This document shows, piece after piece, positions 7,298 through 14,233 of a DNA stretch of 23,708 nt. Position 1 is the stretch's first letter, and each line of letters starts with the position of its first letter. The stretch is from Rothia sp. HMSC078H08 (GTDB lineage Bacteria > Actinomycetota > Actinomycetes > Actinomycetales > Micrococcaceae). The translations under genes were made by a program, and so were the position numbers. The stretch spans positions 131,154 through 154,861 of the forward strand of contig NZ_KV795257.1 of assembly GCF_001808955.1 (NCBI RefSeq), written 5' to 3'. The notes under the pieces are model-generated. The model was not told the DNA's origin, made no database searches, and saw nothing but the letters and a program-made list of their open reading frames with translations.

Positions 7298-8350
7298 CTA
7301 GGCGCTCAGCTCAAACGCTTCGTTATACGCAGCCGCAAGCTTCAGCGGGTCGTGCACATTCGGCTGGGAACTCGAACGCAGATGCGCCCACACAACCTTC
7401 GCACCCATCGCAGAAGCCTCACGCTCCAGCTCGGAACGGTGATCAGCCTGCATGTCAGCGTCAGCAATCACCGCGTCAAGGTGAAGCTTCGGGGCGTACT
7501 GGCGCAACAAATCCAGGTGCGTTGCCGGGGTGAAGCCGACCGTCTCCTTATCGTCGGAGAGGTTCATGACCACGCAGCGGCGCGCCTCCGTGCGGATAAT
7601 CGCCTCACGCTGAGCGTCCAACAGCAGATGCGGCAGAACCGACGTACGCCACGAACCCGGACCCAAAACAATCCAGTCGGACTCCTCAATAGCGGAGAGC
7701 GCCTCCGGGCAAGGACGCGCATTTGCGGGAGATAGACCAATATCGTGAACCCGCTCCTCCTTCGAGAGGTTCACCTGGCCGACCACCTTCACACGCTCAA
7801 TACCGCCGCCGTTATGCTCACGCAACACGGTGCCGTAAATGACCATCGGATCCAGCGCCATCGGCAGCACGCGGCCGCGCGCATTCAGCAGCGCACCCGC
7901 CCAGTCCAGACCCGCAACCGGGTCATCCAGCAGCTGCCAGAGAGTAGCAATCAGCAGGTTACCGAGCGCGTGATAATCCAGCGGGAACTCACCCTCATAA
8001 CCCTCGGGTGCGCTAAAACGATGCTGCATCACATCACGCCACGTGCGACCCCAATCGGTGTCATCACAGAGCGCAGAAAGCGCCATACGCAAATCTCCCG
8101 GAGGGAGAATACCCATCTCCTCACGCAAACGACCCGACGAGCCGCCATCGTCAGCAACCGTCACAACAGCCGTCAAATCAGGCGTGACGTGGCGCAACGC
8201 AGACAGGGAACCGTACAGACCGTGACCGCCGCCCATCGCCGTGACCTTCGGCGAACGGTGCGTGGTCTTCAACAGACGCAAAGCCTGAGTCGGCAGAGCC
8301 GGCAGGCGCGGAATACCCTGAGTGTCATAACTGGTCGAATGGGTGGACAT
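7298..8350 (-). CDS. yvcK: YvcK/CofD-like protein (gluconeogenesis factor family)
   Basis: Member of the family that binds UDP-sugars (UDP-GlcNAc in the Bacillus and mycobacterial proteins) and influences cell-wall precursor supply and carbon metabolism. The Rossmann-type CofD fold is marked by TAMGGGHGLYGSLSALR (37-53), VADDGGSSGRLR (65-76), ILPPGDLRMALSAL (81-94) and the later IVLGPGSWRTSVLPHLL. Length 350 is usual. The ATG start has GAGG seven bases upstream. It sits between rapZ and whiA, the order found in most actinobacteria and firmicutes. The first 33 residues are a variable extension. Confidence 0.94.
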   Translation of the reverse strand: MSTHSTSYDTQGIPRLPALPTQALRLLKTTHRSPKVTAMGGGHGLYGSLSALRHVTPDLTAVVTVADDGGSSGRLREEMGILPPGDLRMALSALCDDTDWGRTWRDVMQHRFSAPEGYEGEFPLDYHALGNLLIATLWQLLDDPVAGLDWAGALLNARGRVLPMALDPMVIYGTVLREHNGGGIERVKVVGQVNLSKEERVHDIGLSPANARPCPEALSAIEESDWIVLGPGSWRTSVLPHLLLDAQREAIIRTEARRCVVMNLSDDKETVGFTPATHLDLLRQYAPKLHLDAVIADADMQADHRSELEREASAMGAKVVWAHLRSSSQPNVHDPLKLAAAYNEAFELSA

Positions 8351-8384
8351 AGTAATACCTCACATACCCGGAAGGAATGGTATG

Positions 8385-8408
8385 CCGGCCCCACGGGTGC
8401 GGGGCCGG
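8385..8408 (-). other. perfect GC hairpin in the rapZ-yvcK spacer
   Basis: CCGGCCCC (8385-8392) and GGGGCCGG (8401-8408) are perfectly complementary around an 8-base loop. No T-tract follows on either strand. It lies just upstream of the yvcK ribosome binding site. It could act as an RNA-processing or stability element, or as a U-less terminator. Confidence 0.4.
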
Positions 8409-8458
8409 ACGGCGGCTAATGAAACACGGCGCGGTGGTTGGAACGCGTCGGGCGGAAC

Positions 8459-9373
8459 CTACTCGCGGCCCTTGTCGCGGTGCTGAACATTCACGTTCAG
8501 CTCACCGAAAGCAGAGAGACGACGAGCCAGTTCCTCCGTCACAGCCACGGAACGATGCTTACCACCGGTGCAGCCAATTGCGATGGTGGCGTAGTACTTA
8601 CCCTCACGGCGGTAGCCCTCAAGCACGGGGCGAAGAGCCGCAAGGTAGTTGCTGATGAACTCCTCGGTACCAGCGTGCTCCAGCACGTAATCGCGCACCG
8701 GGGCGTCCTGACCGGTCAGGGGGCGCAGCTCCGGAACCCAGTGCGGGTTCGGGATGAAACGCATATCAGCCATGTAGTTAGCGTCCGAAGGTGCGCCGTA
8801 CTTGAAGCCGAAGCTCATCACGGTCAGGTTCAGCTTCTTATCCGCACCTTCAGCGAACATTTCACGCACGGTACGAGCCAGCTCGTGAACGTTCATGCCG
8901 GTGGTGTCAATGGTGCGGTCAGAAGCGAGGCGCAGACCTTCGAAGAGAGTGCGTTCAGCGCGGATACCGTCGAGGACGCGGCCCTCACCCTGCAGCGGGT
9001 GCGGGCGGCGCTGAGCCTCGTAGCGGGCAATAATGGTCTCGTCCTTGGCGTCAAGGAAGAGCATGGAAAAGTCAATATCGGACTTGCGCAAAGTCTCAAT
9101 CGCAGCGGGAAGATCGGAGAACAACGCGCGGGCACGAACGTCAATACCGAGCGCCACCTTCGGCACTCGCGCACCGTCGCGGGTCACCAGCTCAGCCAGG
9201 GAACCGAGCATCTGCGGCGGGATGTTATCAATAACGTACCAGCCCTCATCCTCCAGTACATTTGCGACAGTGCTGCGGCCTGCACCGGAAATACCGGTGA
9301 TTACCAGAATCTGAGGACGTTCCTCGCTCTGGACGGGCTGTACCGTGGCGGGCTTGCTCTGATTCTCGGACAT
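8459..9373 (-). CDS. rapZ: RapZ/YvcJ-family nucleotide-binding protein
   Basis: P-loop protein; in Escherichia coli RapZ is the RNase E adaptor that controls the GlmZ small RNA and thus glucosamine-6-phosphate synthase, while in Bacillus YvcJ it is a GTPase tied to competence. The Walker A motif GISGAGRST is at 27-35, a Walker B-like LFLDA at 105-109, RRPHPL at 122-127, SFGFKYGAP at 187-195, and the C-terminal signature GCTGGKHRSV at 267-276. Length 304 fits. The ATG has GGGGAAG upstream. It is the first gene of rapZ-yvcK-whiA. uvrC, which precedes rapZ in many actinobacteria, is not here; coaBC lies upstream instead. The adaptor role in actinobacteria is not established. Confidence 0.94.
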   Translation of the reverse strand: MSENQSKPATVQPVQSEERPQILVITGISGAGRSTVANVLEDEGWYVIDNIPPQMLGSLAELVTRDGARVPKVALGIDVRARALFSDLPAAIETLRKSDIDFSMLFLDAKDETIIARYEAQRRPHPLQGEGRVLDGIRAERTLFEGLRLASDRTIDTTGMNVHELARTVREMFAEGADKKLNLTVMSFGFKYGAPSDANYMADMRFIPNPHWVPELRPLTGQDAPVRDYVLEHAGTEEFISNYLAALRPVLEGYRREGKYYATIAIGCTGGKHRSVAVTEELARRLSAFGELNVNVQHRDKGRE

Positions 9374-9735
9374 GGTGCTTCTTCCCCTTCAACGCGAAAT
9401 ACTCTCTATGCCATGATACTAGACCTTTATCAGACGGTTCTGGGGTACGGTCAGAAATTTCACCAGTATGACAGAAATATGAGACGCTCCCGCGGTGGAC
9501 GCTGGAGAGAAAGAAACCCGCATCACAAGTGCTTGCGCATAATGCTCCCCCAAGGGAGTCTACAAAAAGCGGCGGTCTACAGAAAGAGGCGGGCGGCGGA
9601 GCCACGGAGGGTACAGCAAAGCCCGCACGATACCTCCTACAGGAAGTACCGCACGGGCTCCACACTATAAACGCTACGGACTATGAACGCTCCGAAACTC
9701 TACGCGGATACGCCAGGTTGCCTTAGACAGAAAAC
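9374..9735. other. coaBC-rapZ intergenic region
   Basis: A 362-base gap. It holds the coaBC terminator hairpin (9620-9659) and a small CTCCC/GGGAG dyad at 9545-9558, and must contain the rapZ promoter. Minus-strand candidates such as TGTCATACT near 9465 (extended -10 like) and CATTAT near 9541 lack good -35 partners, so I do not assign one. No credible small ORF was found. Confidence 0.4.
9620..9659 (-). terminator. transcription terminator hairpin after coaBC
   Basis: Two 19-base arms separated by 2 bases. In minus-strand RNA all 19 positions can pair, four of them as G-U; on the plus strand those four would be A-C mismatches. This asymmetry shows the hairpin works in minus-strand RNA. TTTGCTGT follows, a poor U-tract. 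It lies 77 bases past the coaBC stop. Confidence 0.7.
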
Positions 9736-11160
9736 TCAGGCAGAAAGCTCAGGCAGGAAAGCCGCCACATGCTCCAACAGACGCGCCGACAGCTCCTTCT
9801 TCGAACCGGAGAACACCGGCGCCTCATCATTCAGAGTCGACAGTAGCGTAATCGTGTTATCGTCCGTGCCGAAACCACGATTCACACCCACCGTATTGAC
9901 CGCCAAGAAGTCCGTGCCCTTACGCTGTAGCTTCTCACGACCCAGCTCCAGCGGAGTCTTCTCCGCCGAGCCGGTCTCCGCTGCAAAACCAACAATGAGC
10001 TTCGGACCGAGGGTGCTCTCCCCCGCCTCATGAGCCTGCTGGCGGCGCACCACGACCTCACGCAGAATATCCGGGTTGCGCACCAGATGAATCACCGGCG
10101 CATCCTCAGAATCGGCGCTCTTCTTAATCTTGAACTCGGCAAACTCGGCGGGCCTAAAATCAGCCACCGCCGCAGACATGATCAGCACATCCGCCGCCGC
10201 GCTCGCCTCAAGAGTCGCCTCACGCAGCTCCAGGGCGCTCACCACGCGGGTCACCTGCACGCCCTCCGGCGCGGGAACCTCAAGGTTCGCACCGATCAGG
10301 TGCACGGTCGCGCCCAGGTCGCGTGCCGCCTCCGCGAGCGCCACGCCCTGCTTGCCGGTCGAACGGTTGCCGAGGAAGCGTACCGGGTCCAGTGCCTCAC
10401 GGGTGCCGCCAGCGGTAATGACCACGAGGCGGCCGGACAGAGGACCACGCAGCGGTTCGGATGCGCCAGTTGCCTGGCCGGGTTCACCCTGGCCTGCATC
10501 AACCTGCCCCAGCAGCGCCGAAGTCAGCGTCGCCGCACGCGCCGCTGCCATACGCTCCTGCTCCGTACCCGTGTACAGGGGCTCAGTCGGCGCGTAACCG
10601 GGCGTGTACACCGGGTGCACCTGCCCCTTCGGGAAGCGAGCAATCACATCCAGCGCCACCGCGAAAATATCCTCCGGCTCGGGCATGCGACCCGGACCAG
10701 AATCCGGGCCTGTCAAACGCCCAATCGCAGGCTCAATCACGTGATAACCCCACGAACGCAGAGTCTGCACGTTCGCCTGAGTCGCCGGATGCTCCCACAT
10801 CTGGGTGTGCATCGCCGGCGCCAAAATCACCGGCGCGTGCGTCGTCAACACCGTAGAGGACAGCAGATCATCCGCACGACCAGCCGCCAAACGAGCCAGC
10901 AAATCAGCGGTTGCCGGGGCAATCACCACAGCGTCAGCCTGCTCGGCCTGACGCACATGGTTCACCTCCGGCACGCGGTCAAACACGTCCGTCGAGACGG
11001 GGTTGCCGCTCAGCGCCTCCAGGGTGGGAACACCCACGAACTTCGTCGCGTTCGGGGTGGGCATGGCGATAACTTCGTCGCCATTCTTCGCAAAAAGACG
11101 AAGGAGCATCGCCGCCTTATACGCAGCAATGCCCCCTCCAATACCAACGATAATGCGCAT
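9736..11160 (-). CDS. coaBC: bifunctional phosphopantothenoylcysteine decarboxylase / phosphopantothenate-cysteine ligase
   Basis: Catalyses two consecutive coenzyme A steps: CTP-dependent joining of phosphopantothenate to cysteine (CoaB), then FMN-dependent decarboxylation to phosphopantetheine (CoaC). The CoaC half has GIGGGIAAYKA (6-16), the catalytic His of VNHVRQAE (68), and PAMHTQMW (115-122). The flexible-flap segment reads LTGPDSGPGRMPEPEDI (149-165) instead of the Cys-containing ACG form of Escherichia coli, as in other actinobacterial enzymes as far as I recall. A linker of about 177-242 precedes the CoaB half, which has VVITAGGTREALDPVRFLGN (246-265), STGKQG (267-272), MSAAVADFRP (328-337) and KIKK (344-347). 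The start is ATG at 11160, 30 bases after the rpoZ stop, so the two are probably cotranscribed. Confidence 0.96.
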   Translation of the reverse strand: MRIIVGIGGGIAAYKAAMLLRLFAKNGDEVIAMPTPNATKFVGVPTLEALSGNPVSTDVFDRVPEVNHVRQAEQADAVVIAPATADLLARLAAGRADDLLSSTVLTTHAPVILAPAMHTQMWEHPATQANVQTLRSWGYHVIEPAIGRLTGPDSGPGRMPEPEDIFAVALDVIARFPKGQVHPVYTPGYAPTEPLYTGTEQERMAAARAATLTSALLGQVDAGQGEPGQATGASEPLRGPLSGRLVVITAGGTREALDPVRFLGNRSTGKQGVALAEAARDLGATVHLIGANLEVPAPEGVQVTRVVSALELREATLEASAAADVLIMSAAVADFRPAEFAEFKIKKSADSEDAPVIHLVRNPDILREVVVRRQQAHEAGESTLGPKLIVGFAAETGSAEKTPLELGREKLQRKGTDFLAVNTVGVNRGFGTDDNTITLLSTLNDEAPVFSGSKKELSARLLEHVAAFLPELSA

Positions 11161-11190
11161 GGTACGTCAAAGAATCCTTGTAGAAGCAGA

Positions 11191-11649
11191 TTACTCAGCG
11201 GACTCGTCGAGGATAACCTCTTCGATGGCAATAACCTCTTCGCTACCTGCGGGGATGTACTCCTCCTCGATAGCGCCAGAGAACTCAGCCGCGCTGAAAT
11301 CAATCACAGCGGACAGATCCTCGGGAATCGGGTAGCCGTCCTCGTCGAACTTAGCGTCCGGGCGGTGCTCCGCCACAACACGGTCAGCAATGATTTCACG
11401 CATTGCCACCGACAGAGACTTCTCGTTCGACTCAGCGTCAACCAGCGGGCCAACGTGCGCAGCAGTATTGTCCTGCAGGTTAGCGTAGTACGCGTTAATC
11501 TGGCGTGCACGGCGGGCACCGAAAATCACCAGGCCGTACTTGGACTCCGCCTTCTCAATCAGCGCGTCAGCGCTGGGGCTCACGATGCCCTCGGGAGCGA
11601 CACCGTCAACGAAGTTGTAGTCCTCGTGTTCCTTGATTTCGTTTGCCAC
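11191..11649 (-). CDS. rpoZ: DNA-directed RNA polymerase subunit omega, long acidic C-terminus
   Basis: Omega helps fold and hold beta' in RNA polymerase. The conserved core is at 24-90: SPSADALIEKAESKYGLV, then ARRARQINAYY (45-55) and KSLSVAMREI (77-86). I start it at GTG 11647-11649 because GGAG lies six bases upstream; the more distal GTG at 11691 would add 14 unrelated residues with no ribosome binding site. That gives 152 residues. Usual actinobacterial omegas are roughly 85-110. The extra length is a 20-residue N-terminal lead and an acidic tail from about 95 to 152, rich in Asp, Glu, Ile and Ala. It is the first gene of rpoZ-coaBC, downstream of mihF-gmk as in mycobacteria. Confidence 0.93.
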   Translation of the reverse strand: MANEIKEHEDYNFVDGVAPEGIVSPSADALIEKAESKYGLVIFGARRARQINAYYANLQDNTAAHVGPLVDAESNEKSLSVAMREIIADRVVAEHRPDAKFDEDGYPIPEDLSAVIDFSAAEFSGAIEEEYIPAGSEEVIAIEEVILDESAE

Positions 11650-11758
11650 TAAAAACTCCAAATAGCTTGATGGAATGTACGTACCGAACACCCCCGCACA
11701 CCGTTCGCGCTATGGCGCAAACCGGGCACACTGAGGGCACGGTCAAAACTAAAGAACT

Positions 11759-11764
11759 ATTCTA
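11759..11764 (-). promoter_or_regulatory. candidate -10 box for rpoZ-coaBC
   Basis: The minus strand reads TAGAAT (five of six against TATAAT) about 110 bases before the rpoZ start, just past the gmk terminator. No good -35 is found at normal spacing, so this is tentative. Confidence 0.3.
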
Positions 11765-11818
11765 CCCTCTCAACGGCTAAAACGCACGTACCAGCCCGGA
11801 CAAAAGGTGTCAGCTCAG

Positions 11819-11865
11819 ACAAAAAGGTGGGGGCCCGAAGAAAACTCTTCGAAACCCCCACCCTT
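11819..11865 (-). terminator. rho-independent terminator of mihF-gmk
   Basis: GGTGGGGG (11826-11833) pairs with CCCCCACC (11855-11862), and GAAG with CTTC inside (near 11837-11840 and 11847-11850). In minus-strand RNA the stem is followed by TTTTTGTC. It lies about 70 bases past gmk and separates mihF-gmk from rpoZ-coaBC. Confidence 0.85.
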
Positions 11866-11935
11866 CACAACGCCTCACGGCAGAACTACAGGTCGGAAGA
11901 AACTCTAGCCCCACCGCAAACGCAAAGCATGCAGA

Positions 11936-12493
11936 TTAGGCGGCGCCAATCAGCTCAGCAATCTCCTTCGCTGCACGCTCAACAGAGTCGTTGACGACCG
12001 TGACGTCAAATTCCTTCTCAGCAGCCAACTCAACCTTCGCGGTTTCAAGGCGACGAGCTTGCTCCTGCTCACTCTCGGTACCTCGACCCACCAGACGTGA
12101 CACCAGCTCATCCCAGCTCGGAGGAGCCAAGAAAATCAGGCGAGCATCAGGCATGGTCTCGCGAATCTGGCGAGCACCCTGCAAGTCAATCTCAAGGATC
12201 ACCGGGCGGCCAGCATCCAGGGCCTCCTGGACCTTAGCGCGCGGAGTACCGTACTTGTTCTTACCGTGCACCACAGCGCACTCAAGCATCTGACCGTCAG
12301 CGATCATCTGGTCAAACTCTTCCATCGAAACGAAATAGTAGTGAGTACCGTCAACCTCACCGGGGCGAGGATCACGAGTAGTAGCGGAAACAGAGAACCA
12401 CACGTTCGGGTAGTTCTCACGAATGTACTGGCACACCGTACCCTTGCCAACAGCAGTGGGGCCAGCCAGTACGGTGAGAGTCGGCTGAGACAT
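11936..12493 (-). CDS. gmk: guanylate kinase
   Basis: Phosphorylates GMP to GDP with ATP; essential in guanine nucleotide supply and in recycling of cyclic-nucleotide products. Walker A loop [10 protein letters not shown] is at 11-20. The GMP-binding region has [21 protein letters not shown] (34-54; Ser, Arg and Tyr contacts), [14 protein letters not shown] (71-84) and [13 protein letters not shown] (99-111). The LID region with [17 protein letters not shown] is at 133-149. Length 185 is normal for a compact form. ATG start with AAGGAA upstream. It follows mihF by 41 bases with a small hairpin in between. Confidence 0.97.
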   Translation of the reverse strand: MSQPTLTVLAGPTAVGKGTVCQYIRENYPNVWFSVSATTRDPRPGEVDGTHYYFVSMEEFDQMIADGQMLECAVVHGKNKYGTPRAKVQEALDAGRPVILEIDLQGARQIRETMPDARLIFLAPPSWDELVSRLVGRGTESEQEQARRLETAKVELAAEKEFDVTVVNDSVERAAKEIAELIGAA

Positions 12494-12507
12494 AGCTTCC
12501 TTACTGC

Positions 12508-12526
12508 GCCTTCATCGACTGAAGGC
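12508..12526 (-). other. hairpin in the mihF-gmk spacer
   Basis: GCCTTCA and TGAAGGC pair perfectly around TCGAC; the minus-strand RNA can add a U-G and a G-C pair outside. It sits 15 bases ahead of the gmk start and just upstream of its AAGGAA. There is no T-tract, so this is more likely a local RNA element than a terminator. Confidence 0.4.
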
Positions 12527-12534
12527 ACGATGTG

Positions 12535-12915
12535 TTAGGACTGAGAAGATTCAGGAGGCAGAGTATTAGTCCTGCGACGTGCACGGTTCAAATACCGCGA
12601 ATTACGGTTGAAGTACTCCACCATCTTGCGACGCTGGTGTACACCCAGGCCGCCAAGGCGGCGAGTCGGTGCAATATGAAGTTCTTCAATGATGCGTTCA
12701 GCTCGAACGGCACCAATGCCCGGAAGTGCGCGCAGCATCTGCCCCACCGGCATTTTAGCCAGTGCAGGGTCGGAATCGACCATATCGAGCACCTGACGCA
12801 CGGAAAGTTCACGGTCACTCAGTGCACGCTTAATTTCCTGGCGGTGTGCTCGGGCAAGTACTGCCTTCTCGCGGGCGGAGGCGCGCGCATCCTCAGTTAG
12901 CGGAGTCAGCGGCAT
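12535..12915 (-). CDS. mihF: actinobacterial integration host factor (mIHF)
   Basis: Nucleoid-associated DNA-binding protein of the actinobacterial mIHF/sIHF type, unrelated in sequence to proteobacterial IHF. The helical N-terminus (about 1-35) is followed by a helix-two-turns-helix-like DNA-binding region: LPGIGAVRAERIIEEL (64-79) and IAPTRRLGGLGVHQRRKMVEYF (81-102). I start at ATG 12915 because GGGGGA lies seven bases upstream and the N-terminus then matches the family; an ATG five codons upstream has no ribosome binding site. The 126 residues include a basic C-terminal extension (about 103-126) beyond the usual end near 105. It sits between pyrF and gmk, as in many actinobacteria. Confidence 0.94.
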   Translation of the reverse strand: MPLTPLTEDARASAREKAVLARAHRQEIKRALSDRELSVRQVLDMVDSDPALAKMPVGQMLRALPGIGAVRAERIIEELHIAPTRRLGGLGVHQRRKMVEYFNRNSRYLNRARRRTNTLPPESSQS

Positions 12916-12930
12916 GGTTGGGTCCCCCAT

Positions 12931-13284
12931 TTCTGCGAGTTATAGAATTTTACTTATCAACCAATGTAACACGGATAGCACGAGAACCCTCGTTCCACCC
13001 GCGGCACTCACCCACGCACCAACAATGCGTCTACGCACGTCAGCACGTAAATATCAGGGAGTACCCCTATAGCATAGCGGAGTATTCGCCCTATCAAAAG
13101 TGGAGCCACACACGCACCTTGCAGAGCGGGCGCACTCCCCCACCGCAGAGGTGAGCAAACTCGCATCGGTGCGAGTATGCGGCGGCAAAATTATGCATGC
13201 GGATGTACCGAAAAAATGCGATAAAACACCCAAAACTGCCGCGCTACCGGCACAAACCACCAATAGAAAAACCAGGTACGCACA
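12931..13284. other. pyrF-mihF intergenic region
   Basis: About 430 bases separate pyrF from mihF. The pyrF end has a terminator hairpin (13285-13340). Inside, ACTCGCA/TGCGAGT around TCGG forms a perfect dyad at 13159-13176, which could be a regulator-binding site. Nearer mihF are AT-rich sequences (12945-12965) and the candidate promoter at 13069-13097. The minus-strand open frame here has no family resemblance and overlaps the terminator. Confidence 0.4.
13069..13097 (-). promoter_or_regulatory. candidate mihF-gmk promoter
   Basis: The minus strand has TTGATA (13092-13097) as -35, with TATGCT (13071-13076, 15-base spacer) or TGCTAT (13069-13074, 17-base spacer) as -10. Neither is ideal. 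A TATAAC at about 12950 is an alternative -10 closer to the gene. Confidence 0.25.
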
Positions 13285-13340
13285 AAGGGCGTGCACCCCG
13301 AGCAGACCCTCAACAGAATCCACTCGGAGCACACGCCCCT
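13285..13340 (-). terminator. terminator hairpin at the end of the pyr operon
   Basis: Arms 13285-13302 and 13323-13340 pair over 18 positions in minus-strand RNA. Four of these pairs are G-U, which would be mismatches in plus-strand RNA, so the element belongs to the minus-strand transcript. The loop is 20 bases and TTTGTG follows. It begins 17 bases past the pyrF stop. Confidence 0.7.
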
Positions 13341-13357
13341 CTCACACAGCACGCGAA

Positions 13358-14233
13358 CTATGCGCCGCGAGCCGCCAGCAGGTCATCACGAGCCGCCTGC
13401 GCAGCCTGCGCCAAACCCTCAACCGACGGGCCAGCAGCCAGCACGCCACGGCTGGAATTCACCAGCACCTGCGACTCAACGCCAGCAAACACGCGGTACA
13501 AATCAGCCGCCGAAGCGCCCTGCGCGCCGTAACCCGGCGACAGAATCGGGCCGTTGAACACGCTCAGATCAATACCCAAATCAACCAGCGCCTGACCAAC
13601 AGTCGCACCAACCACCAGGCCGCACGGGCCCATCTGCTCCCACTGGCGGGAAGCATTCTCAGCGGTAGCCGCAGCGATAATACGCTTAGCCACAGCGCCC
13701 CCAGACTCGCCGGAATGACCAGACTCCGACGCGCCCACATGCTGAACGCTCTTACCCTCAGGGTTCGAGGTCAGCGCCAGCACGAACGTGCCGCGGTCAT
13801 TCTCATCAGCCAAATCCAGCGCCGGACGCAGCGACTCAAAACCCAGATACGGGCTCAAAGTCACCGAATCGGTACCCAGCGGCGACGAGGAGCCGAGCCA
13901 CGCATCCGCATACGCCTTCATGGTCGAACCGATATCGCCGCGCTTAGCGTCAGCAACAATCAGCACACCATCAGCGGCAGCGCGGGCAAACAGCGCCTCC
14001 AGCACAGCAAGACCAGCCGAACCGTGACGCTCAAACAGCGCCACCTGAGGCTTCAACGCCGCCGCAAACGGGGCGCAACCCTCATAGACCGCCTCAGTAA
14101 AAGCAACCAGGCCGGCAGCGGAATCCTCAAGACCCCACTGCTCCAGCAGGTTCGGATGCGGGTCAATACCCACACACAGGGGGCCGCGCTCCGCCATCGC
14201 CTTCGCCAGACGATCACCAAAAGCAGCGGACAT
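13358..14233 (-). CDS. pyrF: orotidine 5'-phosphate decarboxylase (type 2)
   Basis: Last step of de novo UMP synthesis: OMP to UMP plus CO2. The catalytic Lys/Asp network is the DAKRGD motif (95-100). The N-terminal LCVGIDPHP (19-27), KPQVALFE (61-68), and phosphate-binding LSPGYGAQGA (231-240) followed by VNSSRG (258-263) match the mycobacterial-type long enzyme. Length 291 is typical. Residues 165-180 are a Ser/Gly/His-rich insertion. The ATG shares one base with the carB stop (TAATG), with GAGG just upstream. Last gene of the pyr operon. Confidence 0.96.
   Translation of the reverse strand: MSAAFGDRLAKAMAERGPLCVGIDPHPNLLEQWGLEDSAAGLVAFTEAVYEGCAPFAAALKPQVALFERHGSAGLAVLEALFARAAADGVLIVADAKRGDIGSTMKAYADAWLGSSSPLGTDSVTLSPYLGFESLRPALDLADENDRGTFVLALTSNPEGKSVQHVGASESGHSGESGGAVAKRIIAAATAENASRQWEQMGPCGLVVGATVGQALVDLGIDLSVFNGPILSPGYGAQGASAADLYRVFAGVESQVLVNSSRGVLAAGPSVEGLAQAAQAARDDLLAARGA

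Noticed and set aside
8438..11652. Plus-strand open frames 8438-9670 and 10030-11652
   Set aside because: Antisense to rapZ and coaBC/rpoZ; no family resemblance, no ribosome binding sites, low-complexity shadow composition.
11650..11691. Upstream GTG start for rpoZ
   Set aside because: No ribosome binding site and an N-terminus unlike omega; the GTG at 11649 has GGAG at six bases.
13054..13332. Minus-strand 92-residue open frame between pyrF and mihF with a hydrophobic start
   Set aside because: It overlaps the pyr terminator hairpin, has no ribosome binding site evidence, and does not resemble a known small membrane protein.
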